Of a stretch of DNA of 64,000 nucleotides, positions 1-8,919 are shown piece after piece (position 1 is the stretch's first letter; every line of letters starts with the position of its first letter). The position numbers and the translations under genes are program-made. The DNA comes from JAGQOZ01 sp041399205. GTDB taxonomy: Bacteria > Planctomycetota > Planctomycetia > Pirellulales > Pirellulaceae. The notes under the pieces were generated by a model that had not been told where the DNA came from, searched no databases, and saw only the letters and a program-made list of their open reading frames with translations. The stretch spans positions 1-64,000 of the forward strand of contig JAWKTK010000024.1 of NCBI GenBank assembly GCA_041399205.1, in the 5' to 3' direction.

Positions 1-1
1 A

Positions 2-2008
2 GCGGAGCCGCTTGTCAAACAGGCACTGGAGGTCACCAAAGCGGCGCTGGGGCAACAGCATCCCGACTATGCCGTCAGCCTGAATAACCTCGCTTGGCTC
101 TATCGGTACCAAGCCGAACCTGCCCGCGCCGAACCTCTTGTCCGCCAAGCTCTGGCGATTCAACGCCAAGTCTTGGATCGCAATGCTGGAATCCAGTCGA
201 ACCGACAGCAGATGGCAAACCAAGCGAATGTTAAGGGCTACTTATCGTCAAGACTTTCCAACGCCGTGGCATTGGGAAACGACAGTATTTCTGCAATAGA
301 AGATCTGTGGCAATGGAAAGGAACCGTGACGGCGCGGCAACAGGCGTATCGAACTGTCGCGGGGAATCCGCAATTGGCGCCGCTGTTTCAGGAACTGCAA
401 TCGGTTAGTCGCTACCTATCGGATTTGGCCAGTTATACGCCGCTACCTCCTCCGCCAACCGCTTCTCAGCAGCAGAAGGAAATCTATCAGCGAAACCGAA
501 CCGAATGGGAGGCACGCTTTGCAGCGCTCAATGATCAGTACGAAGACTTGCAACAACAGATTGCCGCTGGTAGCGAAGCGTTCCGGCAAATTCGCGAACC
601 GCTTACCGTTGCCGATGTGCAAAGCCGATTGCCCGAAAAGACCGCCTATATCGACCTGCTGGAATACCGGCATGCTTCGCCTCGGTTGAATGAATCTGGA
701 AAACTTGATGCTGAAGATCGTTACATCGCTTTTGTGGTCCGGGCTGATCAAGCACCGGCGATGATCGACTTGGGTTCCGCCGCAGGGCTAGCCGACGCCA
801 TCACCGTGTTTCGGCGACCGTTTGAACCCGGCCAGGACACTGCGGCAAATCAAGCAGCTGCGGTAGCAGCAGGTCAACAGTTGCGCAAGCAATTATGGTT
901 ACCGTTACAGGCCCATCTGTCCGATATCGCAACGGTGATTATTTCGCCCGATACGGCCTTGGGCACCTTGCCGTTTGCTGCCTTGCCAGGGAACCAGGAA
1001 GGCAGTTATTTGTTGGAAGACTATCAGATTGCCATGATTCCCATGGCGCAACTATTGCGATCTGATTGGGAAGACGTATTCGTTTCCAGCGTGAATCCTG
1101 GTCTGCTGGTCCTGGGAGATGTCAACTATGACGCCAAGGTGAATTCGCCCAAGTCGACTTCGCAGGAAGCCACTCTGCTTGCCGACGTCAGCATGCGTGC
1201 GGCGCAGGATCTGCGATCGGGACGAACGTGGGATGCGTTACCTGGTTTTCGTCAAGAACTGGACACGGTTCGATCCTTGTTTGCCAAGCAACATCCCGAC
1301 GAAACAACTCGAATCCTTGCGGGCGACCAAGCCGACAAGGTTTCTTTTCTGACGGAAGCCAGCCGATTTGGCACGTTACACTTGATCACGCACGGTTACT
1401 TTGAAGACCCGACGGTCAAATCCTTTAGCCAAGTTCACGTCCAACCCGACCGACTCGGCATGGATGCGCCAGGGCCCGATCCCTACTTCAACGCCTATGT
1501 GCCGGGGCTGTTGTCCGGTTTGGCATTAGCCGGAGCGAACCAACCGGCGGAAACGGAGGACATGTTCGATGGAATTTTGCGAGCGTCCGAGATCGAGGCT
1601 TCTTCGCTGCAGGGAGTTGATTTAGTGGTATTGTCCGCGTGCGAAACGGGCTTGGGCGCTGTGGCAGGTGGCGAAGGATTGACCGGCCTACAGCGTTCGT
1701 TCCATGTCGCGGGTGCGAAAACGGTGGTGGCCAGTTTATGGAAGGTAGACGATCACGCGACGCTGACATTGATGAGCGAATTCTATCAAAACCTCTGGGA
1801 CAAGAAGTTGGGAAAACTGGAAGCCCTGCGCCAAGCCCAACTGGCGATGTTGCGCGGCTATAATCCGCGGACGAAAGAATTGGTTCGAAGTTTGGGATCA
1901 ACGTCTGGCCAAATTGATCCGGCGAAACCCGCCCTTCGCCCTCAGAACAACAGCCGCTTGGACCCACGATACTGGGCCGCATTTCAGTTGAGCGGCGATT
2001 GGAAGTAA
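2..2008 (+). CDS. TPR-CHAT domain protein (caspase-like protease), 5' partial
   Basis: The open frame runs in from the window edge, so the N-terminus is missing. The first ~55 visible residues are TPR_12/kinesin-light-chain-type repeats (HPDYAVSLNNLAWLY, then AEPLVRQAL). A helical linker follows, and the last ~370 residues form a CHAT domain. The expected catalytic pair of this caspase-like clan is visible: His in LITHGYF (codon at 1391-1393) and Cys in LSACETGLG (codon at 1640-1642). Family knowledge: TPR-CHAT proteins are cysteine proteases whose TPRs recognise a partner or substrate, and some are effectors in prokaryotic immune or cell-death systems. No dedicated partner gene is visible because the upstream side is cut off. 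The role is inferred; the domain assignment is firm. A TTG at 173 is only an internal codon of the same frame. Confidence 0.9.
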   Translation, partial: AEPLVKQALEVTKAALGQQHPDYAVSLNNLAWLYRYQAEPARAEPLVRQALAIQRQVLDRNAGIQSNRQQMANQANVKGYLSSRLSNAVALGNDSISAIEDLWQWKGTVTARQQAYRTVAGNPQLAPLFQELQSVSRYLSDLASYTPLPPPPTASQQQKEIYQRNRTEWEARFAALNDQYEDLQQQIAAGSEAFRQIREPLTVADVQSRLPEKTAYIDLLEYRHASPRLNESGKLDAEDRYIAFVVRADQAPAMIDLGSAAGLADAITVFRRPFEPGQDTAANQAAAVAAGQQLRKQLWLPLQAHLSDIATVIISPDTALGTLPFAALPGNQEGSYLLEDYQIAMIPMAQLLRSDWEDVFVSSVNPGLLVLGDVNYDAKVNSPKSTSQEATLLADVSMRAAQDLRSGRTWDALPGFRQELDTVRSLFAKQHPDETTRILAGDQADKVSFLTEASRFGTLHLITHGYFEDPTVKSFSQVHVQPDRLGMDAPGPDPYFNAYVPGLLSGLALAGANQPAETEDMFDGILRASEIEASSLQGVDLVVLSACETGLGAVAGGEGLTGLQRSFHVAGAKTVVASLWKVDDHATLTLMSEFYQNLWDKKLGKLEALRQAQLAMLRGYNPRTKELVRSLGSTSGQIDPAKPALRPQNNSRLDPRYWAAFQLSGDWK

Positions 2009-2084
2009 GGCGTTACGCTGCCAGAACGTTTGCTTTGTTGACGCCGTTTTTGGATGGGAGTTCGTCGAATTTGTTGCGCAAAGC

Positions 2085-3059
2085 TTATGGCAATTTTCCG
2101 GTGCGCATGTATTCGTAGTATTCGTCTTCCGAATAGCCGTGTTCCAAAAAGGCCGCCGCAAAGCCGATGGCGCGGCGGTTCGATTCCTTGCGAAAATCGA
2201 CGTTATGACCAATTGCATTGGTAGCCATGTATACTGCCTTGGATTCATAGGCCAGCAGTCGACCGCCCCAATAGCGAAGAAAGGTTATGGGTTGAAAGTC
2301 GGTGTGATATTGCAGGCTATTGTTAATCTCTTTCATTATGGTAGTGACGTGCGGCGACTCGGAAAATCGTTGGACTACGCCTTCCAGCACACGTTGTTCC
2401 GTCTTAACCATCTGCAAATCGAATTCAAAACCAGTAGCGGGTGCGCGCCCCAGTTGTTCGGTTTTCAGACTGTCAACATACGCCGTGGGATCGAAAAGCC
2501 CGTCGTCCAATAACTTATTGAACATGCGATCGTTTACCGAATAAAGTGCCCAGTTTCCGAATTCCAGGAACTCTTCGGTCGCGTCACCAAATTCTGCGTG
2601 GTTTGCCACAATACCTGCCAAGTCGTCCGTCACATCTTCTGCCATACCTGCAAATCCGACGTCCAAGCCTGCGTCTTTGAGGATCTTGTCCCACTTTCCG
2701 TAGGCGGTTTCGCGTTCGGATCGAGAGTTCAGGTATTCCGGATCTAGTTCACCTTCGGACGTCCGTAGCTTTCCTAATTCTGTTGGATTGCGAAAACTGG
2801 CGTCATTGGGGTCTTTATAGCCGGTTGACTCGGGATGTTTACCGGTGGTGGTTGTATCTCGGGACGGCTCGCCGTAGTTCGAACGCTGTTCTGATTCAGC
2901 GTTTGATTGGTCAAGGACTTCGGCAACTCGTTGCGAAGTAAGAAACGCGATGCTTTGGGCGAATTGGAGTATGCCCAATAAGATGATTGCTGCGACGGCG
3001 ATCATCAAAATGGATTCAATCGGAGCAAGGCCGTGCCGACGCTGCTTTGGGTACAACAT
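2085..3059 (-). CDS. Large pilin-like protein (prepilin-type N-terminus, ~300-residue soluble region)
   Basis: 324 residues. The N-terminus reads RRHG/LAPIE followed by a hydrophobic helix ILMIAVAAIILLGILQF, the pattern of a type IV prepilin: basic leader, Gly at the cleavage point, Glu at +5. The rest is a hydrophilic, mostly helical, charged region with no family I recognise. The helix is nearly the same as that of the proteins at 16713-17783, 23261-24232 and the 52-residue protein at 18349-18507, so this is an outlying member of the pilin locus 14 kb away. It would be cleaved by a prepilin peptidase such as that at 18888-19472 (inference). It is convergent with the CHAT gene. The ATG at 3059 is the only start that keeps the leader. 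Confidence 0.7.
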   Translation of the reverse strand: MLYPKQRRHGLAPIESILMIAVAAIILLGILQFAQSIAFLTSQRVAEVLDQSNAESEQRSNYGEPSRDTTTTGKHPESTGYKDPNDASFRNPTELGKLRTSEGELDPEYLNSRSERETAYGKWDKILKDAGLDVGFAGMAEDVTDDLAGIVANHAEFGDATEEFLEFGNWALYSVNDRMFNKLLDDGLFDPTAYVDSLKTEQLGRAPATGFEFDLQMVKTEQRVLEGVVQRFSESPHVTTIMKEINNSLQYHTDFQPITFLRYWGGRLLAYESKAVYMATNAIGHNVDFRKESNRRAIGFAAAFLEHGYSEDEYYEYMRTGKLP

Positions 3060-3743
3060 TGTTTGAATCTCGATTTGAGCGGACGGAAGTTGGGGAATAT
3101 TCGCGATTGGAATCGCCAGCGAACTCTACGGCACGGGCGATTGACGCCATCTTGACGAGCTTCAATGTTTGCACAGACGGCAAGTCCTGCTGGGACAGGT
3201 GAATAGTTACCAACATCCCGCGGAAGCGGACGTGGCTAGAGATAGCGCTAATGAACGGAGTGACAGTTGTTGGAATCGGTACGCAGTTCGGCAATGAATC
3301 CGTCGCTGGAGAGCAAACGCAATACAGGCCAATTGTTCGTCGTGTGCGTCCCGTTGAATTCCGTCCGGTGCAGGTTGCCGGACGCCGAGCCGCGGTAGGT
3401 TCAAGTGAATCAGAAGCGGTTGGCAGATTTCGCACCGGCGCAATCCTGGTTTCGATTTGCAGGAGAAATGTGCAGGGAAAATATTTGGCCCGTGGGACAA
3501 GCGGGTCGCCCAAGGCAGTGGAGGCGGACGGGACAATGATCTGAATTTTTTGGGGCGGTGCGCAGGATGGCATGTGAGACCGGTATTTAGGGGCATGAAG
3601 GAAACGTTGTTTGTTTCGAATTCAACAATCGCAACTCCTTCAGGCCAGCAAAATACGGGGAAAATGATGACCAACACCACAAATGCTCAAGTTACTGAAT
3701 CTCGCAACACAGTTCGCCTTAGCCTTGTAGAAGTGGCACAAGC
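3060..3743. promoter_or_regulatory. Intergenic region between divergent genes
   Basis: Roughly 680 bases lie between the minus-strand pilin-like gene and the plus-strand sigma factor gene, so it should carry promoters in both directions. Several overlapping open frames exist on both strands, but none has a convincing start, ribosome site or recognisable protein. I see no repeats or strong hairpins. Confidence 0.4.
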
Positions 3744-4274
3744 ATGGCAACGAACGGAGGACCTCAATTGTCCGAACAGTTGCATGAGGCTTTGATGCCG
3801 CAAGTACTCAGCCGCATCCAAGCTGTTTTGTTTGCCAAAGTTCGGACTCGAGTCAGTTTGGACGACGTTTGCCAAGACGTTTTTCTTGACATGTTTGTGC
3901 AGATTCGCAAGGGGCAATCAAACCTGACAACGGACCGCGAATTTGTTTCCTGGGTATTGTCGATTGCGGTCAATAAGGCTCGGAAAACAAACAAAGACGC
4001 TACTCGTCAGAAGCGAGACGTCAGCCGAGACTTGCATTTGGCCGACGACATGCGGTTGGAAAGCGTCTGTTCAACCAGCGGCCAGCAGTCGCTAAGCGAA
4101 TGGAATGACACGATCGATCGCCTGAACCCCAAGCACCAAGAAATTGTCCGCATGTTGATGCTGGACTACACGAAGCGTGAAATCGCCGCTCGGCAAGGCG
4201 TGAATGAACGGACCATTCGCCGTCATGTAAAGGAAATCCAAGTCGCCCTGGAATCGTTTCACATGGCGTCATAG
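3744..4274 (+). CDS. ECF-type RNA polymerase sigma factor
   Basis: 176 residues with the two-domain sigma-70 family layout. Region 2 lies around residues 35-90 (SLDDVCQDVFLDMF, then FVSWVLSIAVNKAR). Region 4 is at the C-terminus (LNPKHQEIVRMLMLDYTKREIAARQGVNERTIRRHVKEI), a clear helix-turn-helix. It would direct RNA polymerase to a set of target promoters. No anti-sigma gene follows; the next gene is a large TPR protein. The start is uncertain: the ATG at 3744 has no good ribosome site, whereas an in-frame TTG at 3768 sits 7 bases after GGAGG (3756-3760) and may be the true start, giving a protein 8 residues shorter. Confidence 0.85.
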   Translation: MATNGGPQLSEQLHEALMPQVLSRIQAVLFAKVRTRVSLDDVCQDVFLDMFVQIRKGQSNLTTDREFVSWVLSIAVNKARKTNKDATRQKRDVSRDLHLADDMRLESVCSTSGQQSLSEWNDTIDRLNPKHQEIVRMLMLDYTKREIAARQGVNERTIRRHVKEIQVALESFHMAS

Positions 4275-4385
4275 TCAAATAGAGAGGCTGGCACTTTCGC
4301 TGGATTCGAATCGAATGTGCCGTCTCGTTCCTGATCCAACATTGAAACGGCCAAGTTGCTCCATTTTACGAAAGACATCATTCCC

Positions 4386-6530
4386 ATGTTCGCAACGAAT
4401 TTAATCGGACGTGTCGCAAGATCGGCAGGACAAGTACTGGGACTTTCCCGTGGCCCGTTACAAGCTCAACGCGATTTAGTTCATCGCTTGATGGGCCACG
4501 GCGATTGGCTACAGGCAGATCAAGCCATGGAACAGGTACTTGCCCTGTCTGAATTTGCGGATGACTATGTACTTCGTGCTTCGATTCGTGTGCGAACCGA
4601 GAACTATGCAGGCGCATTGGAGGACGTCAACGCGGCCCTGGAATTGGACGACTCGAACGTCGACGCCGTTGAGATCAAGGCAATCGTTTTGGGAAATATC
4701 GCAGCTTGGGAAGAAAGTCTTCATCAGTGGGAGCGATGTATTCAATTGGCTCCCGACGAATTGGATTACAAAACCAATGCCGCGATCGCTTGCCGGAACC
4801 TGAAACGACTAGACGACGCGTTTGCCTATTTATCCGATGTGATTGCGGTTGACCGTCATAACGCTGAAGCACTGACCATGCGAGCTTCGGTTTCGCTAGA
4901 ACGAGATGCCATATCCGAGAATTTACAGCAGGTAATCAGTGACTGCCAACGCAGTTTGAAGATCAAGCCGAACCAGCCAGACCTTTATGTTGTGCTGGCC
5001 GACATGATGCTTCGAACTAGCGATTATCAGCGAAGTTTAGCCTATTGCAAGCAAGCCTTGCAGTTTGCGCCCCACGACTATCGTGCCATTGGATTGCGAG
5101 GCGTTGCGTCGTGTGCGTTAGGAAACATAGAAGAAGGTATCGAAGATTGCACTCAAGCAATCGATGGCGGTATCGAACAGACGCAAGTCCGTACGGCGCG
5201 AGCTCAAGCTTACGTTGCGTTGGACAAACTGGACCAAGCAATGGAAGATCTAAACTATCTGATCCAGGCGGACCCTGAATCGATTTTCGCGTGGACAAAC
5301 AAAGGACACCTATTATTGCGAATGGGCGAATCGCAAGAAGCAGAGATAGTCGCGAACCGAGCCATCGCACTAGCACCTACCGACATCGACGCGTTGATGT
5401 TGCAGGCGCAAGTTCTGCAAGTCGCGAACAAATTTGCAGAAGCTTCACCCTACTACGACGAAATTATTTGCCAAGACAAGCACAACGTCGAAGCTCGGAT
5501 GAATCGAGTGATCTGTGATATTCTCGCAGGTAACGACCAAAGAATTGCAGAAGACATCCAAGTTGCTCTGAAAGATGGAGCTTTGCCAAATCGTGTCCAT
5601 CTTGCGGTAGCAGATGCGTACCTAGCGGCGAATCGATATACCGAAGTTGTGGAACATGCATCTTTGGCAATCAAAGCCGACCCTGGGAATGTGTCCGGTT
5701 ACTTCTTGCGAGCCTCTGCGTATTATGCGTGTGAAGCATGGGACCGCGCCGCCGCGGATTGGACCAACACTATGACCATGACCACAGACGTAGCGTACAG
5801 CTATGCCTGTCGTGCGAACGCTTGGTTGGCCAAGCAGGATTGGGACGCGTTCGAAAAAGATGTGCGTGCCTTGCTAAAAATGCATGGTGATCCGGCCGTC
5901 CTGAACCAATTATACCATCACGAGGTAATGCGTTTGATTCGGAAAGACCAGTTTGACGTTGCGTTGGAAATCTGTGATCGATTCCAAGCAAGGCAGCCGG
6001 ATGAGGCTTTGCCTCATTGGCTACGAGCCATCGTTTGTTGGGAAGCCGGCGAATTTGTCGACGCCAAGGAACATATTGGGTTGTACCTTCAGCACAATAC
6101 CGAGGTGCTGAGCGTTAAATCGCTTCGTGGCAGGATTCTTACGGAATTAGGCGAATTTGACGCCGCGTTAGAAGACCTTCGTGAATCGATTCAGGCTTTA
6201 CAGGCGTATGAACGCGGCCCGGAACGCGATACACAATTGGCTTTGTGTCTATGCACACTGGCCGTGGCCTCCGACGGACTGGGCAACAAAGAAGAAGCCG
6301 CTATTGCGTTTCGCCAAGCAGAAGAATTGGGACCGGAAAATGGGTATGTGCACTATTACGCTGGATGTGTGGCGTTTCAGGACGGTGATCATGAACGAGC
6401 GGTTCGATGTTTTGAACGGTCACTTGTCGCACGGCAGACGCCGCTGCCCACACGACGACGGAAGAAGGCGGAAGCGATTTTGCGCCGTTGCCATGAAAGC
6501 TCGGTGAACCCCGCTGCGGACGCAAGCTGA
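4386..6530 (+). CDS. Large tetratricopeptide-repeat (TPR) protein
   Basis: About 714 residues from the ATG at 4386, built almost wholly from TPR units of 34 residues. Many show the W-LG-Y-A-F-A-P consensus, for example ALEDVNAALELD, LAYCKQALQFAP and AIALAPTDIDAL. TPR arrays are protein-protein docking scaffolds; no enzymatic domain, signal peptide or membrane segment is visible. It follows the ECF sigma gene by ~110 bases and precedes two further genes of a membrane/TPR pair, suggesting one transcription unit. A TTG at 4356 would add ten residues but has no better ribosome site. The partner is unknown. Confidence 0.85.
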   Translation: MFATNLIGRVARSAGQVLGLSRGPLQAQRDLVHRLMGHGDWLQADQAMEQVLALSEFADDYVLRASIRVRTENYAGALEDVNAALELDDSNVDAVEIKAIVLGNIAAWEESLHQWERCIQLAPDELDYKTNAAIACRNLKRLDDAFAYLSDVIAVDRHNAEALTMRASVSLERDAISENLQQVISDCQRSLKIKPNQPDLYVVLADMMLRTSDYQRSLAYCKQALQFAPHDYRAIGLRGVASCALGNIEEGIEDCTQAIDGGIEQTQVRTARAQAYVALDKLDQAMEDLNYLIQADPESIFAWTNKGHLLLRMGESQEAEIVANRAIALAPTDIDALMLQAQVLQVANKFAEASPYYDEIICQDKHNVEARMNRVICDILAGNDQRIAEDIQVALKDGALPNRVHLAVADAYLAANRYTEVVEHASLAIKADPGNVSGYFLRASAYYACEAWDRAAADWTNTMTMTTDVAYSYACRANAWLAKQDWDAFEKDVRALLKMHGDPAVLNQLYHHEVMRLIRKDQFDVALEICDRFQARQPDEALPHWLRAIVCWEAGEFVDAKEHIGLYLQHNTEVLSVKSLRGRILTELGEFDAALEDLRESIQALQAYERGPERDTQLALCLCTLAVASDGLGNKEEAAIAFRQAEELGPENGYVHYYAGCVAFQDGDHERAVRCFERSLVARQTPLPTRRRKKAEAILRRCHESSVNPAADAS

Positions 6531-6593
6531 TTCCGGTTCCCTGGCATCGCTTTGTGCGATCAATGATTTTAGACAAAGACAAGGATTGCAATT

Positions 6594-6941
6594 ATGAATG
6601 GCCACCTCCGATACCCTGGATCTTGGGCGTTGAATTCACTGCTTTTTGCATTGGCTTGTGCCGTTGCCGGAATTGTGCTGCTATTGGTTGTCTCGGCTTC
6701 CGGCAAAAGCTCGGCGCAAACTCCCAACTCCGATCTGGATAACGTTTCGACCATGGAAGTCAGAAAGCCCATTGTTCCCCAAGTAATTCATCCGGCAGGT
6801 CAGGCCGAACGAAGGGAACCTGTCTCGCTTACGACGGAATTGAATTTGAATGAGGACCCTAGAATTGATTTGGTGCAGGATTCGAATGGCGGGAATTTGG
6901 TTCGGCCCAACCTCAGGTTCGTCACGCCGTTCCGGTTGTGA
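6594..6941 (+). CDS. Small membrane-anchored protein, possibly the N-terminal part of the next gene
   Basis: 115 residues with one N-terminal transmembrane helix (about residues 13-36, SLLFALACAVAGIVLLLVV) and then a polar, Pro-rich stretch. An AAGGA lies 8 bases before the ATG. Its stop codon overlaps the next gene's GTG (GTGA at 6938-6941). The other frame stays open upstream of that GTG back to about 6869 and reads plausible protein (AQPQVRHAVPVV). The two may therefore be one membrane-anchored TPR protein split by a single-base indel around 6890-6935. Alternatively they are two translationally coupled genes. No family recognised. Confidence 0.55.
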   Translation: MNGHLRYPGSWALNSLLFALACAVAGIVLLLVVSASGKSSAQTPNSDLDNVSTMEVRKPIVPQVIHPAGQAERREPVSLTTELNLNEDPRIDLVQDSNGGNLVRPNLRFVTPFRL

Positions 6942-7999
6942 CCGAACTAGAACTTGGTAGTTTTCGACTTGGAAACGCTGCTGAAGAAATTCAGCCAAAT
7001 GAATTTCAAGACTTGGTGGATGCGGCCAGCGCGGCAACTTCTGCAGGAGACTTGTCTAAGGCAAAAGCTTCACTGTGGGCTGCTTGGGACTTGGTTGGTC
7101 AGCTACCTCCAGCCGAACAACCAGACGCATGGTTTGTTGTGCAATCACAGTTGGGAAACATCTATCTAATGAGCCAAGATTTCCCGGTTGCTCAGCAGCA
7201 CCTACAGCAGGCGTTGACAGAAACACGATTGCTTCAATCGACTGCGGATACAATCATTGCCGAAGCTCGATTCCATCTTGGGCTATGCCTATATTATCAA
7301 GAGTCGTTTGCCGCTGCTGCGGAACATCTGCAAGTCGCGTTGCCTGTTTTGTTGCAAAGCGAATCTCCTGAGCATCTGTTGGCGCTCGACACACTGGCCG
7401 ATGCGCAATTTCGATCCGAAAACTACGTCGGGTCGCTGGCAACCATTCGGCGAGTACAACAGGAACTGGCCTCCAAACAGCCTCCGCCGTGGGAAGCCAT
7501 CGTCAATACACAGGCGTCGATTGCTCGACTGCAATACCGTCTCCGGCAGACAGCAAAGGCAGCGGAGACACTTTCTCAAGCTCAGAAGCTTGCAGATCAG
7601 TATATGATGGGCACAACAGTTCGAGAATATATCCAAGAGGTTGCCGACGAAGTCAAAATTCGATACCCGGTGCACCCCACCGGTTTTCACGAGCCCTGGG
7701 GAACCGCACCGCAAATCCCGAACACGACGATCGTCCCCGCTCCAGGTGATCCACAACCCGGAACGGAACGTCAAGTACTGCCGACCAGGCGTCAACGAGC
7801 TGAAATGGTGCTGCAAGAATGGCGGATGGCTGAAGACGAGCTTCGTGACTTGGAAGGATCTGCATCGCAATCGCGCAATTCCCGCCAGTGGCAACGCGAC
7901 GTCGAAAGTGTTCGCCGCAAGGTTGACGCGAAGCGTTCGCTCTATTGGCAAATCACACGACGGGCCGATGATGTTGAACAACGATTTCGCAACCGATGA
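6938..7999 (+). CDS. TPR-containing protein with coiled-coil C-terminus
   Basis: 353 residues from a GTG overlapping the previous stop. Residues ~20-220 contain TPR-like helical pairs (FVVQSQLGNIYLMSQDFPVAQQHLQQAL, AEARFHLGLCLYYQESFAAAAEHLQ). Next comes a Pro-rich linker (about residues 240-285). The final ~65 residues are charged and likely coiled coil (RAEMVLQEWRMAEDEL). No signal peptide is present in this frame; an anchor would come from the preceding gene if the two are a single protein. Function unknown; scaffolding is inferred from the repeats. Confidence 0.65.
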   Translation: MTELELGSFRLGNAAEEIQPNEFQDLVDAASAATSAGDLSKAKASLWAAWDLVGQLPPAEQPDAWFVVQSQLGNIYLMSQDFPVAQQHLQQALTETRLLQSTADTIIAEARFHLGLCLYYQESFAAAAEHLQVALPVLLQSESPEHLLALDTLADAQFRSENYVGSLATIRRVQQELASKQPPPWEAIVNTQASIARLQYRLRQTAKAAETLSQAQKLADQYMMGTTVREYIQEVADEVKIRYPVHPTGFHEPWGTAPQIPNTTIVPAPGDPQPGTERQVLPTRRQRAEMVLQEWRMAEDELRDLEGSASQSRNSRQWQRDVESVRRKVDAKRSLYWQITRRADDVEQRFRNR

Positions 8000-8047
8000 T
8001 CTGGCTTTCGTTGTCATAGGACCTAACGAGACACAGGAGATTTTCAC

Positions 8048-8386
8048 GTGCATCAATTTGTTTGTTCGGGATGGTGGGAGCAAGAAGGTCTTGGCCGACA
8101 ATCAATGGATAACTTGAGATTGACATTCGCTAACGGTCAAATCCAAGGATGCGGAACGGATATTGTGGGTGACTTCGAACTAAACGGTTGGGTAAAGGGA
8201 GAGGAGGTCTTTCTGAGGAAACAATATCTCGGGCAACATCAGCTGGATTATTTGGGAAACTACGACGGCGAAGGCGTCTATTTTGGTGTCTGGACGTTTG
8301 GGCGCGTTGCTGGTGGGCGGTGGTTGATTCGAATCGAATCAGGCATGCAAATCGGCACGGGGCCGACGGAAATAGGGGAGCTGTAG
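8048..8386 (+). CDS. Small hypothetical protein, predicted beta-rich
   Basis: 112 residues. The GTG at 8048 is preceded by AGGAGA (8034-8040) at good spacing. The sequence is rich in aromatic and glycine residues in an alternating pattern (WVKGEEVFLRKQYL, YDGEGVYFGVW, GGRWLIRIES), suggesting antiparallel strands as in small lipocalin-like or calycin-like domains. That fold is inference. Its last codons fall inside the first copy of the 106-base direct repeat, so the C-terminus may have been altered by insertion of that element. No family assigned. Confidence 0.55.
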   Translation: MHQFVCSGWWEQEGLGRQSMDNLRLTFANGQIQGCGTDIVGDFELNGWVKGEEVFLRKQYLGQHQLDYLGNYDGEGVYFGVWTFGRVAGGRWLIRIESGMQIGTGPTEIGEL

Positions 8387-8481
8387 TATGCGCCCGCTAG
8401 GTCACGCGATCTTAACGACCTTCCTATTTAGGAAGGTCGGCGGTCACGGTGCTGCTATTTCTTAGCGTTGCAGGCTGACAT
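8376..8481. repeat. 106-bp direct repeat, copy 1, with perfect internal hairpin
   Basis: Matches 10582-10687 with only two visible differences (T/C after CTAGG, and T/C in GCTGCT/CATTT), a constant offset of 2206 bases. It contains an 11-bp perfect inverted repeat with a 2-base loop, CGACCTTCCTA-TT-TAGGAAGGTCG, at 8416-8439. Similarity fades over the next ~15 bases. The two copies bracket an accessory segment with a transposase relic, so this may be an IS/MITE end or an intergenic repeat family of this genome. Confidence 0.9.
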
Positions 8482-8690
8482 CGGCTGGGGCATAGGCTTA
8501 TCAGCGAATTGCGTTCCTCCGCCGCCAGCTTTAGCCTTGTTACCGGCGGATTACTCTGAGTCTCGATAGAATTTACAAACTTGCAAAAGACACTTGCCGC
8601 AACGCAGATCTCTACGGTAGACTCATTGCCAGTTGGCGCAACCCATCTGTACCAACCCAGGCTGCGGCAAGGTAGGAATCGCGACGCGTC

Positions 8691-8754
8691 TTATGCTCTT
8701 ATGCTCTTATGCTCTTATGCTCTTATGCTCTTATGCTCTTATGCTCTTATGCTC
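8691..8754. repeat. Octanucleotide microsatellite, 8 perfect copies of TTATGCTC
   Basis: Eight uninterrupted head-to-tail copies of TTATGCTC, 64 bases. The unit is not a multiple of three, so gain or loss of a copy would shift any reading frame across it. An 84-codon frame (8581-8835) does span it but has no recognisable protein and no ribosome site, so I do not call it a gene. The tract lies ~165 bases upstream of the DUF2628 start and could instead vary promoter spacing. Confidence 0.95.
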
Positions 8755-8919
8755 AAACGAATAGCAAACTATCTCGCCGTGGATAATATGTTGTTTGGTT
8801 ATACGTTCGGGCACGGGAACACAACACAAAGCTGAAAAAAAACTCTCGGTGTCAACCAATTTCTGGCACAATCGGTGTCACTTTTTGGGTCATTGAGTCA
8901 ACCAATTGGAGAACAACGG

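Noticed and set aside
3016..3573. 185-codon minus-strand frame upstream of the pilin-like gene
   Set aside because: Pro/Thr/Arg-rich with no ribosome site, overlaps the pilin-like gene start, and shows no domain.
7289..8101. 270-codon minus-strand frame
   Set aside because: Lies wholly opposite the TPR gene 6938-7999 and has no family resemblance; it is a shadow frame.
8416..8439. Palindrome in the 106-bp repeat as an intrinsic terminator
   Set aside because: The stem is good but there is no T-run on either strand; it is kept as part of the repeat instead.
8581..8835. 84-codon frame spanning the octanucleotide array
   Set aside because: Its only feature is the translated repeat (YALMLLCS); there is no ribosome site or recognisable protein.
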